This document shows positions 5,916 through 12,682 of a stretch of DNA of 17,057 nucleotides, one piece after another. The stretch is from Candidatus Pacearchaeota archaeon (GTDB taxonomy: Archaea; Nanobdellota; Nanobdellia; Pacearchaeales; GW2011-AR1). Numbering within the stretch: the first letter of the stretch is position 1; every line of letters starts with the position of its first letter. Where the stretch lies: positions 1 through 17,057 of the forward strand of contig JAUYJY010000014.1 in the NCBI GenBank assembly GCA_030699205.1, written 5' to 3'. Below the pieces are notes generated by a model. It was not told where the DNA came from and did not search any database. It saw only the letters and a list, made by a program, of their open reading frames with translations. The position numbers and the translations under genes were made by a program.

Positions 5916-5928
5916 AAGTTTATAAACC
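5916..5928 (-). promoter_or_regulatory. TATA-like box of the 268-aa gene
   Basis: Minus-strand GGTTTATAAACTT, 19-31 bp before the ATG at 5897. It is nearly palindromic (AAGTTTATAAACC on the plus strand). It fits an archaeal core promoter with a very short leader. Confidence 0.55.
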
Positions 5929-5987
5929 TTTCGGTTATATCTAAACTACATAGGGGTAACAAATCCAAAGATTTACAAGCCAAATTA

Positions 5988-6169
5988 TAGTTTAAGACAT
6001 TTATAATTGAAAGGTATTTGTCTTAGACTATTAGCAGAAGAACAAAAAACTGTTCAAAATATGGACAATTCTGTTGATTAGCACAATTGTTTTCAGAATT
6101 GTACAGATAGAGAATTCTGGACAAATAGCGTTCCAATTATCAGAATTATCTATATTTTGTCTTCTGCTA
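5988..6169 (+). repeat. Family I repeat, long form, copy C (only complete long copy)
   Basis: 182 bp, complete at both ends. Left terminus TAGTTTAAGACA and right terminus TGTCTTCTGCTA are imperfect inverted repeats of the form TAG-NNN-AAGACA. Left flank is TA; the right flank is CA where all other copies have TA, probably by mutation. The inner module is 6062-6152 (91 bp), flanked by TA on both sides, exactly where short copies have one TA in CAAAATATTTTG. The module has its own inverted ends TGGACAATTCTG/CAGAATTATCTA (10 of 12 pairs) and two hairpins. The copy lies between two minus-strand genes, downstream of PEP synthase. Confidence 0.92.
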
Positions 6170-6227
6170 CACTTCCATTATCATTAATCCCCAAAAGACA
6201 TCCACAATCCCTTAAATAAATCTTCCT

Positions 6228-9023
6228 TCAGAATATATCTAAAATTTCGTCTTCAGGTTTCTTCTTTTCTCCTTGCCATTCTTCTTTTTGTCCAAATTCA
6301 TTTCCCGGATTCTCCTGAACTTCTCTGTTTGCTTCAACATTTAATGCTGTATCTTTTTGAACCTCATAAATATCGCCTCCAATTTCTTCTTCTGTTTTTA
6401 TATCTATTTTATCTTTTTTATTTTCCTTTTCATTAAAATAAAAACTTTCTTCAGGAATTCCTGGTAATTCAATCATAACTTCATCATTCTTTCTTTCTTC
6501 AAAATCTTCAGAGCCGACGGGAATTGCTTCATTTAACTTGGGTATATCATTTTCTTTCTCAATTCCGGGGGAATATTCATCATCAAGAGCCTGCAAAATT
6601 AACTGCTCTTCATCCACATTTTTCCCATTTCCTATCCTAGTCAAATCCCCTGTCAAATCTTTCAAATTATTATCTTTTTCGCTAACTTCTTTTTCAGACT
6701 CACCCCTATCTATACCAGACACACCATTATCTTTATTATTTCTATCTCCCTCTAAAGAATTTCTTAATAACATTCTTTCTTCAATTTCAGCAATAATTTC
6801 GGAAACTTCAAAAGCGGCATCTGCATTTACAGAAATCCTTCCAATCCCATTCTCAACTAAAAATTCTATTAAATCAGGATTGGTTGCAGTTTGTTCGCAA
6901 AGTGCTGTTTCAACTTTATATTTTTTGCATCTTCTCAAAACATAAGCAATTGAGTTTAATACTGCTGGATGCATTTCATTATATAATTCCTTAACTTCCT
7001 CATTATTTTTATCAACAATTAAAGTATACTGCGTTAAATTTGAAATCCCAAGATTAACAAAGTCAATTCCTTCCTCACATAAGGAATTTATTATTTGCAC
7101 TGCTGCAGGAGTTTCAATCATAACACCAATTTTAACATTTTCAGGCATCCCAACTTTCTTTGCAATCTCTTTTATCTCCTTTATTTCTTCAACTGAAATA
7201 ATTTGAGACGCCATTACACCAAATTTTTTATTTCCATATTCATCCGCCAATTCCTTTATCGCTTTAAACTCCGCCTCTAACAAATCAATATTTTTCAAAC
7301 TAAATCTGACGCCCGTATCTCCTAACAAAGGATTTAATTCATTAATTTCAGGAGAACCCTCCAAATTCTTATATTCATCACTCTTAATATCTAATGACCT
7401 GACCCAGATTTCTTCAAAAGAGTGTGCAATTTTTTTTAAGCCCTCATAAATATTAGCAATATAGTCATCTAACTTATCATTTTTGACATACCAAACAGGA
7501 TGTTTTCCAGAAACAGCAATCAAAGATTCCAATCTAACTAACCCAACCCCTCTCGCACCTGATTGAGCAGCCCTCAATGCATAATCCGGCAAGTCCAGAA
7601 CAACATTAATCTTTGTTTTAGTGGGAACAACTTTATTTATTTCCATCTTTCTCTCAACACCAAGACCTTCAATAATTCTTCCAGTGAACCCATCGACGGT
7701 AACTACCTGTCCGTCTTTAAGTTTCTCCATGGCATTTTTAGAGCCCGTAATTAGGGGAATTCCCATCTCTCTTGAAAGAATTGCAGTATGGCTAGCCATT
7801 CCTCCTAAATCTGTTATAATCCCTCCAACCCTATGCAATGAAATAGCAATTTCAGGACTAAGATTTTTCACAACTAAAATATTTCCTTTCTGCACTTTAT
7901 TCAAATCCTCCAAGCCATTTACAATTTTAACTACCCCTGAAACAATTCCGGGAGATGCCCCAATTCCAGAAACCAAAACATTTCCATCCAATTCAGATTC
8001 ATCTTTGAAATGCTTTGAAGTTATAGCTCTTGATTGAACAATATAAATTCCATTTTTATCTATTGCAAACTCAACATCTTGCGGTTTCTTGTAATGCTCC
8101 TCAAGCTTTGATGCAAATTGCACAAGCATTTTTAATTCATGCCCTGTTAAAACTTCTCTTTTACTTATCTCTGGAGTCAAAGAAACCACCTCAGTCTTTC
8201 CGGAAGAATTTCTCGTCAAAGCAATTCCCTTGTCGGAAACTTTCCTCTCTACAATATCAGAATTTCTATCCATTACATAATAATCTGGGGAAATCATCCC
8301 CGACGCAATTCCGCTTCCCAATCCAAAAACTGCTTCTATGACTAAATTATTATCATCTTTAATTGGATTTTTAGAAAACATAACTCCCGACTTTTGAGAA
8401 TCAACCATTCTTTGAATAACTACCGCAGTTTTTTCATTAACTTTAAAGCCCTTTTTCTTTCTATAATACATCGCTCTCGGGCTAAATAAAGAGGCGAATG
8501 CTTTCTTAACGTTAAGAAGTAAAGAATCATTTCCCTTAACATTTAGAAAACTTTCCTGTTGCCCCGCAAAGCTTGCATTTTTTCCGTCTTCTGAAATTGC
8601 ACTGGAGCGAACTGCAACGAATGGAGGTTCATGAGAATTTCTTAAAATATCAAGTGCTCCCTGCGCAGCCCCCTCAAACTTCTTTCTATCAACGTCAAGG
8701 ATTTCATAAGATTCAATAATCTCTCTCTTTAAATCATCGGGAAAACCTGCCCCCATTATAATGTCACTAATTTTTTCAGATGCTTTTTTAAGTGTCGCAG
8801 AATCTTCAGTATTTATATTCTGTAAAATTATTTTAATCATATCGCTAATCTTATTCTTATCAATAAAATGTTGATAAGCCCCAGTAGTTATAACAAACCC
8901 AACAGGCACGGGAAATTTATTGTTATACATCTCTGCTAAACCCACACCCTTCCCACCAGCGAGGCTGGTATCCTTACTCTCCAATTCAGAAAACCATTTT
9001 ATAAAATCAACCCTCTTTTCCAT
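6228..9023 (-). CDS. ppsA: Phosphoenolpyruvate synthase with long acidic C-terminal tail
   Basis: 931 aa from ATG 9023. It converts pyruvate, ATP and water to PEP, AMP and phosphate, feeding gluconeogenesis; in some archaea the enzyme may run in the glycolytic direction. Three domains are in order. First is the N-terminal ATP/pyruvate-binding domain (about 1-340) with KGVGLAEMYN and FVAVRSSAISEDG. Next is the swivelling phosphohistidine domain with GGMASHTAILSREMGIP, where H412 carries the phosphate. Last is the C-terminal PEP-binding barrel (about 460-750) with GVMIETPAAV and the catalytic Cys709 in ALCEQTATNP. The core is intact and of normal length. About 175 further residues (755-931) are unlike usual PEP synthases: rich in E, D, K and N, low in hydrophobics, ending in DEILDIF. 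The gene is alone and faces repeat copy C downstream. Confidence 0.95.
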   Translation of the reverse strand: MEKRVDFIKWFSELESKDTSLAGGKGVGLAEMYNNKFPVPVGFVITTGAYQHFIDKNKISDMIKIILQNINTEDSATLKKASEKISDIIMGAGFPDDLKREIIESYEILDVDRKKFEGAAQGALDILRNSHEPPFVAVRSSAISEDGKNASFAGQQESFLNVKGNDSLLLNVKKAFASLFSPRAMYYRKKKGFKVNEKTAVVIQRMVDSQKSGVMFSKNPIKDDNNLVIEAVFGLGSGIASGMISPDYYVMDRNSDIVERKVSDKGIALTRNSSGKTEVVSLTPEISKREVLTGHELKMLVQFASKLEEHYKKPQDVEFAIDKNGIYIVQSRAITSKHFKDESELDGNVLVSGIGASPGIVSGVVKIVNGLEDLNKVQKGNILVVKNLSPEIAISLHRVGGIITDLGGMASHTAILSREMGIPLITGSKNAMEKLKDGQVVTVDGFTGRIIEGLGVERKMEINKVVPTKTKINVVLDLPDYALRAAQSGARGVGLVRLESLIAVSGKHPVWYVKNDKLDDYIANIYEGLKKIAHSFEEIWVRSLDIKSDEYKNLEGSPEINELNPLLGDTGVRFSLKNIDLLEAEFKAIKELADEYGNKKFGVMASQIISVEEIKEIKEIAKKVGMPENVKIGVMIETPAAVQIINSLCEEGIDFVNLGISNLTQYTLIVDKNNEEVKELYNEMHPAVLNSIAYVLRRCKKYKVETALCEQTATNPDLIEFLVENGIGRISVNADAAFEVSEIIAEIEERMLLRNSLEGDRNNKDNGVSGIDRGESEKEVSEKDNNLKDLTGDLTRIGNGKNVDEEQLILQALDDEYSPGIEKENDIPKLNEAIPVGSEDFEERKNDEVMIELPGIPEESFYFNEKENKKDKIDIKTEEEIGGDIYEVQKDTALNVEANREVQENPGNEFGQKEEWQGEKKKPEDEILDIF

Positions 9024-9109
9024 ACATAATTTAAACTTCTTTGATTAATAAATATTCCTTTATTTGGTTCTGTGAAGTTGTCGGTTGATGGATTTTAAGG
9101 AAAGGTAAA

Positions 9110-9222
9110 TTATTTTTTAAGATATTCCAAACCATTTTTAGTTATCTTTATCTGAAAATATGGTTTTCCGCTTTTAGGGTTCTTTTCTACTTTAATGATG
9201 CCATACTCTGCAAATAACTCTC
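9110..9222 (-). pseudogene. C-terminal remnant of a winged-helix protein gene
   Basis: On the minus strand, a frame of about 37 codons ends at the stop codon 9110-9112. It reads ELFAEYGIIKVEKNPKSGK, then PYFQIKITKNGLEYLKK. This looks like the end of a winged helix-turn-helix: recognition helix, wing (KSGKPYFQI) and the final helix LTxxGLEYL. There is no start codon, and a TGA lies just upstream in frame, at the point where the partial repeat copy D begins. I infer a regulator gene whose 5' part was lost together with most of a repeat copy. Confidence 0.55.
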
Positions 9223-9246
9223 TTCAAAATATTTTGTCTTCTGCTA
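9223..9246 (+). repeat. Family I repeat, right-end fragment, copy D
   Basis: The 24 bp here are identical to the right end of short family I copies (TTCAAAATATTTTG, then TCTTCTGCTA) and are followed by TA as in complete copies. All sequence to the left is missing and is replaced by the winged-helix gene remnant. It keeps the same orientation as the other six copies. The right flank shares ATAT-N-TTCAAAAT with the right flank of copy E. Confidence 0.8.
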
Positions 9247-9295
9247 TATCTTCAAAATTACCTATGAAATTTAAGACTTTATTTTTAGGCGAGCT

Positions 9296-9835
9296 CTAAG
9301 CAACTTTCTCAACAATAATCTTCGTTTTGCAAGGCACTTTTGCCTTAACCATTCTAAAAATATCCCTTATTATTTTAATTCCTTGCTCGTTTTCACAATA
9401 AACTATAAAAATTTCCTTCCCTTTATGAACTCTTGCCGCCCTGCCTTCAATAATTCCGAAACTATGCTTCATTCCAGAAGAAAGTCTATCCGCCCCTGCA
9501 CCTGCCGCAGTTTTATTATTTCTCAAAATATGATGCGGAAAAAGTTTAATCTCAAAATAAAACTGCTTTGGAAGTTTCTTTTCCAAATTTTTATTAATGA
9601 CAAGTCTTCCAGATTCAATTGCATTGTCTCTTATCAAAACATCTTCTTCAGAAATAAATTTGACAACATTCTTAAACTTCCCACTATTAAACAATTCAAC
9701 ATTTCCAAGATTATATTTTACAATCTTATTATGTGGGTTCTGTTTTATATAACTCTTTGACTTATTCTTAGACTGCCTAGTGTATGGCCTGTTCTTCTTC
9801 TTGCTGTATGCAGATGCTTTTCTTAATGATGCCAT
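9296..9835 (-). CDS. rpl10e: Large-subunit ribosomal protein uL16 (archaeal L10e)
   Basis: 179 aa from ATG 9835; a TTG three codons upstream is not needed, since MASLRKASAYSKKKNRPYTR is a usual start for this family. uL16 binds 23S rRNA and reaches towards the peptidyl-transferase centre and the A-site tRNA. The basic N-terminus (about residues 1-35) is longer in lysine than usual. The family segments follow: FYFEIKLFPHHILRNNK, then AGAGADRLSSGMKHSFG (the flexible loop near the tRNA), then GRAARVHKGKEIFIV. Length suits the archaeal family. It follows the eL33 gene by 14 bp and is most likely co-transcribed with it. This pairing is an unusual operon choice but both genes appear intact. Confidence 0.93.
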   Translation of the reverse strand: MASLRKASAYSKKKNRPYTRQSKNKSKSYIKQNPHNKIVKYNLGNVELFNSGKFKNVVKFISEEDVLIRDNAIESGRLVINKNLEKKLPKQFYFEIKLFPHHILRNNKTAAGAGADRLSSGMKHSFGIIEGRAARVHKGKEIFIVYCENEQGIKIIRDIFRMVKAKVPCKTKIIVEKVA

Positions 9836-9849
9836 CTTAATCAACCAAA

Positions 9850-10185
9850 CTAATTATCTCCATCTTTCTTTTTTCCCTCTTTTTTCCCCTTTTCTTTTTT
9901 CTCCGTTTTTTCAGAAACCTCGGAACCAAGAACTTCAATTTCTGTTGTCATCGCCTGCCCCGGCAATCCTTTCTCAAAAATCGCCCGGACAAGTCCCTTA
10001 TTCCCGTGAGCATCACTAATTCTTCCTTTTATCTCCTTGCTGTTTTTCCCAGGACTTCTCCAAACAACTTCCTTGCCTGAAAACCCCTTTGCCTCTTCCC
10101 TTCCTTTTAGGCCAAGGTCTATTAAGTAATGCCTTTCATGCACTGTGTGCCTTCCTCTTCTAAACTGAACTAATATGCCTTTCAT
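9850..10185 (-). CDS. rpl35ae: Large-subunit ribosomal protein eL33 (L35Ae)
   Basis: 111 aa from ATG 10185, preceded by AGGAAGA as a ribosome site. eL33 is an archaeal/eukaryotic large-subunit protein. It keeps the family pattern: GILVQFRRGRHTVHERHYLI, then GKEVVWRSPGKNSKEIKGRI, then DAHGNKGLVRAIFEKGLPGQ, then AMTTEIEVLG. After about residue 89 there is an extra lysine-rich tail, EKTEKKEKGKKEGKKKDG, that is not part of the fold and may add rRNA contact. It is the first gene of a two-gene unit with uL16. A TATA-like box on the minus strand (10221-10230) lies about 36 bp upstream of the start. Confidence 0.92.
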   Translation of the reverse strand: MKGILVQFRRGRHTVHERHYLIDLGLKGREEAKGFSGKEVVWRSPGKNSKEIKGRISDAHGNKGLVRAIFEKGLPGQAMTTEIEVLGSEVSEKTEKKEKGKKEGKKKDGDN

Positions 10186-10220
10186 CTTCTTCCTGTTTAA
10201 TGCATAGAAAAAATGGGTTT

Positions 10221-10230
10221 TTAAAATATA
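10221..10230 (-). promoter_or_regulatory. TATA-like box of the eL33-uL16 unit
   Basis: Minus-strand TATATTTTAA, 36-45 bp before the eL33 start codon. A transcript begun about 25 bp downstream would have a short leader with room for the AGGAAGA ribosome site, in contrast to the apparently leaderless genes elsewhere in the window. Confidence 0.5.
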
Positions 10231-10309
10231 CTATTTTATGGGCCGTAAAGTAAACGCCACTTCTCAAACGGAAAAATAAAAAGGTTCAACTTTTTACCAA
10301 ATAAAATTT

Positions 10310-11056
10310 TTAGGTTAGTTCTTTCTTCTCCCTTGCCAAATTCCACATCATCTCAAAATTTTTTCTATATCCATCGGCAACATCCTTATTATGTATCAAA
10401 ATACAGTAACCTTCGTCAGCAAAAATTGTTATTGCAACATAATCTTCAATAATCGCGGTTTCTTGATATTGGCTGAACCGCTCTTTTGGAATAAACCTCA
10501 TCTCCGTTAATTTCATCTTTAAGAAAGGATCTATGTATGGTAAAACCTCTGTTGACGCTATATGTCTTTGATGCAATTTATTCTTTATCCTCTTTAAATA
10601 CATATTTTGCCACCACGTTAAACCCATAAAATCTGTTGTTTCTTTTGAACCACCAAATGTTAGAAATTCTCCATTTGACTGAGAAACGAGCTTATAATAG
10701 ACTTCTGAGATGCCTTTTTTCCCCTTAAACATAGATGTTTGGGTTTCCTTCTTTTGAGATAATTGCTTTTGTTTTAATTTAGGAAAAACCGCTTCAAACT
10801 GCTTTTTTTTATCCTCTATGTATGTAAAAAAATATTCTGGTTCAGTGGCAATATAAATCTTGTGTTTACCCTTTAATATATAATGAATCAGTCCTTTTTC
10901 AATCAAGGAATTTAATGCTCTATGAACAACAGAGTTTTGTAATTTAGACTTGTAAATAATATCTTTTGCAGAAGACATACCTAGTTCTAGCAGTTGCACG
11001 TATACTTTAATCTCTGAGTTAGTGAGACCAAGGTCTTCTAAAATTTCAAATTCCAT
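10310..11056 (-). CDS. TrmB-family transcriptional regulator
   Basis: 248 aa from ATG 11056. The N-terminal winged helix (about residues 1-70) is typical of TrmB: LGLTNSEIKVYVQLLELG, then SSAKDIIYKSKLQNSVVHRA, then LNSLIEKGLIHYILKGKHKI. A charged helical linker (about 80-105) leads to the C-terminal effector domain with GKKGISEVYYKLVSQSNGE, then FLTFGGSKET and EMRFIPKERFSQYQETAII. Many TrmB proteins sense sugars or other metabolites and turn promoters on or off. Nothing here names the ligand. It is divergent from the 335-aa gene at 11154, so it may control that gene or itself through the shared 97-bp gap. Confidence 0.88.
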   Translation of the reverse strand: MEFEILEDLGLTNSEIKVYVQLLELGMSSAKDIIYKSKLQNSVVHRALNSLIEKGLIHYILKGKHKIYIATEPEYFFTYIEDKKKQFEAVFPKLKQKQLSQKKETQTSMFKGKKGISEVYYKLVSQSNGEFLTFGGSKETTDFMGLTWWQNMYLKRIKNKLHQRHIASTEVLPYIDPFLKMKLTEMRFIPKERFSQYQETAIIEDYVAITIFADEGYCILIHNKDVADGYRKNFEMMWNLAREKKELT

Positions 11057-11071
11057 ACTTTAAAGGAATTC

Positions 11072-11085
11072 TTAGAATATATAAA
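11072..11085 (-). promoter_or_regulatory. TATA-like box of the TrmB gene
   Basis: Minus-strand GTTTTATATATTCT, 16-29 bp before the ATG at 11056. It fits a leaderless archaeal promoter. The 97-bp gap to the divergent gene at 11154 must hold both promoters. Confidence 0.55.
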
Positions 11086-11153
11086 ACTTTCTGAAAGATG
11101 ACCCAATTGGGAGAATAAAGACTTATTAATCCAAAAATGACTCCATAATTAAT

Positions 11154-12161
11154 ATGGAAACACAAAAACTAAGAGAAGATGTAGCAGAATTAAAAAGTCT
11201 AGCGGAGAAACTGGGCTATGAGGAACCTGGAGTCGGAACCAAGTTTATTTTTCGTGACCGAACACAAGAAGTTTCTGTAGAAGAATATCGTATACCCTTC
11301 AAAAAAACACAGAGTATACCTTACAAATTTGGCTGTGACATGGAAAGACCAATTACTTTTTTAGACCCTAGTGGTAGAGGAATTGCCAATTCTTTTATCT
11401 GTCATTGGAGTGAATTTCCAGATCGTCTAGGTTTAATGGGAATGCCGGGAGCAATGTATTATGGAGACAGATATAGAAACTATGGCCGTATTGGTTTTTT
11501 AATTATAGGTAAAGTTGAAAGCGAGGATGAACATGCAAGACAATTTAATACACATTCAGATTTGGTTAATGCAGCTAGAGCTTATGTTTTGAAAGGAGAT
11601 AATTTTCACACAGTATTGAAAGCTAAACATTTGCACGTTAGACTTGATGCGTCTAGTAGTGTTAGCAATGGTGCTCCCGTTAAGCCGAAGGAAAGAATTA
11701 GCATTTCTCGCATCCTCAAACCCTTCAAACATGTTAGCAATGGTGCTCCTGTTGAGCCGAATGAAAGAGGAGAATATATGGGAAGCATTTTATGGCTTGC
11801 AGAAAAAAATCCTAGCATGAATATTGCTAGCCAAGACTTAGTAGATGAATATATTAAACAATTTTCCTTTCATGAAGAAGAGGAAGAAGTAAAGAGAAGA
11901 TTGGATGCTCTTGGTGACGATTTTAAAAACCAGGTAAGCACAAAAAGATCAGAATTTGGTAATGGTGCAATAGAAATTGATTCATATCGTGATGCGGTTT
12001 TTGGTTGTTATGAATATAGAAAAGCACAAGTAGATGCAATAGACCTTATGACTATCAATAATCATAGGATAGAGGGAGTTAAGGAAGAAGTTGATAGAAT
12101 AAGACAAATTAGAAAGGTGTTGCCCCGTCATTCTTTAGGGCTATTACAAAACTTGGTTTAA
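11154..12161 (+). CDS. 335-aa soluble protein of unknown function with an internal repeat
   Basis: I do not recognise the family. A charged N-terminal helix (about 1-22) is followed by a mixed region with CDMERPITFLDPSGRGIANS and IGFLIIGKVESEDEHARQFN, which looks like an alpha/beta domain. Residues 170-205 hold an imperfect repeat, VSNGAPVKPKER then VSNGAPVEPNER, spaced 24 residues apart. The C-terminal part (about 225-335) is helical and charged, with EEEEEVKRRLDALGDDFKNQ, then EYRKAQVDAIDLM and KEEVDRIRQIRKVLPRH, likely coiled coil. There is no signal peptide or membrane helix. It has a start ATG 11154 with AT-rich promoter sequence upstream and is divergent from the TrmB gene. Confidence 0.65.
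   Translation: METQKLREDVAELKSLAEKLGYEEPGVGTKFIFRDRTQEVSVEEYRIPFKKTQSIPYKFGCDMERPITFLDPSGRGIANSFICHWSEFPDRLGLMGMPGAMYYGDRYRNYGRIGFLIIGKVESEDEHARQFNTHSDLVNAARAYVLKGDNFHTVLKAKHLHVRLDASSSVSNGAPVKPKERISISRILKPFKHVSNGAPVEPNERGEYMGSILWLAEKNPSMNIASQDLVDEYIKQFSFHEEEEEVKRRLDALGDDFKNQVSTKRSEFGNGAIEIDSYRDAVFGCYEYRKAQVDAIDLMTINNHRIEGVKEEVDRIRQIRKVLPRHSLGLLQNLV
11661..11767 (+). repeat. In-frame internal repeat of the 335-aa gene
   Basis: A 35-bp segment at 11661-11695 recurs at 11733-11767 with three mismatches. The offset of 72 bp equals 24 codons, so the reading frame is kept and both copies encode VSNGAPV-KP/EP. The near-identity at DNA level points to a recent duplication of a linker segment. Confidence 0.85.
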
Positions 12162-12323
12162 TTTTTCTTTTAAAGTTTTAAATAAGCTATTCAATCTAAT
12201 CAAATCCAACCATCTATTTTCCCCTAATTCTAGGATTATTCCCTCTCTTTCAGAAGACACTCCATCAGTTATTTAATGGTTTTCCATAAAATTTAAGTAA
12301 TCATGTTTAGCTAACTAAATTTA

Positions 12324-12412
12324 TAGCCTAAGACATTTATAATTAAACGGTATTTGTCTTAGACTATTAGCGGAAGAACAAAAAACCGTTCAAAATACCT
12401 TGTCTTCTGCTA
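12324..12412 (+). repeat. Family I repeat, short form, copy E
   Basis: Complete 89-bp copy, flanked by TA on both sides. It is the most diverged copy: left end TAGCCTAAGACA, loop AATTAAACGGTA, and AAAAACCGTTCAAAATACCTTG. The loop AACGGT and the later ACCGTT are complementary, allowing a possible loop contact not seen in the other copies. It lies in the 377-bp gap between the 335-aa gene and the 44-aa gene; the rest of that gap shows only AT-rich sequence and the promoter near 12508. Confidence 0.88.
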
Positions 12413-12507
12413 TATTTTCAAAATCATAAAACAAACTGCACCATTAATCCCTAAGTTGCATCAATCTCTTAAAATTCATTGAGCATATCCCATATAAAAA
12501 CTAAAAA

Positions 12508-12523
12508 GTTTTAAATATATCTT
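12508..12523 (+). promoter_or_regulatory. TATA-like box before the 44-aa basic protein gene
   Basis: GTTTTAAATATATCTT, about 16-31 bp before the ATG at 12539. It would drive a leaderless transcript of the 44-aa gene, which then continues into the exchanger gene starting 9 bp after its stop. Confidence 0.5.
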
Positions 12524-12538
12524 AAATTATTAATCCTT

Positions 12539-12673
12539 ATGGCCCAAACAAAAACAAGCCGTCCCAAAAAAAAGAAAGGTGTAAAAAAAGCAGGTCTCGC
12601 AGGAAGTAAAGCGGGAAAATCCAAAACCAGACATCCTAAAAGCAAAGGAAAAAATGTCTGCGATTTTTGCTGA
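12539..12673 (+). CDS. 44-aa lysine-rich protein with C-terminal CxxC
   Basis: Small gene found by reading the gap before the exchanger: ATG 12539, stop TGA at 12671. About 40% of residues are Lys or Arg: MAQTKTSRPKKKKGVKKAGL, then GSKAGKSKTRHPKSKGKN, ending VCDFC. The CDFC end could give one half of a zinc site, completed by dimerisation or the single His. Small basic proteins of this kind often bind nucleic acid. I do not recognise the family. It has its own TATA-like box and lies 9 bp before the exchanger start, so the two are probably on one transcript. It may be a real gene or a chance basic frame, and the good promoter and spacing favour a gene. Confidence 0.65.
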   Translation: MAQTKTSRPKKKKGVKKAGLAGSKAGKSKTRHPKSKGKNVCDFC

Positions 12674-12682
12674 ATAAATAAA

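Noticed and set aside
6538..6945. 135-aa plus-strand frame opposite the PEP synthase tail
   Set aside because: Serine-rich shadow of the acidic tail coding sequence; no promoter or family.
10239..10250. Short repeat GGGCYGTAAAGT also at 13769-13780
   Set aside because: Only about a dozen bases match and contexts differ; likely chance.
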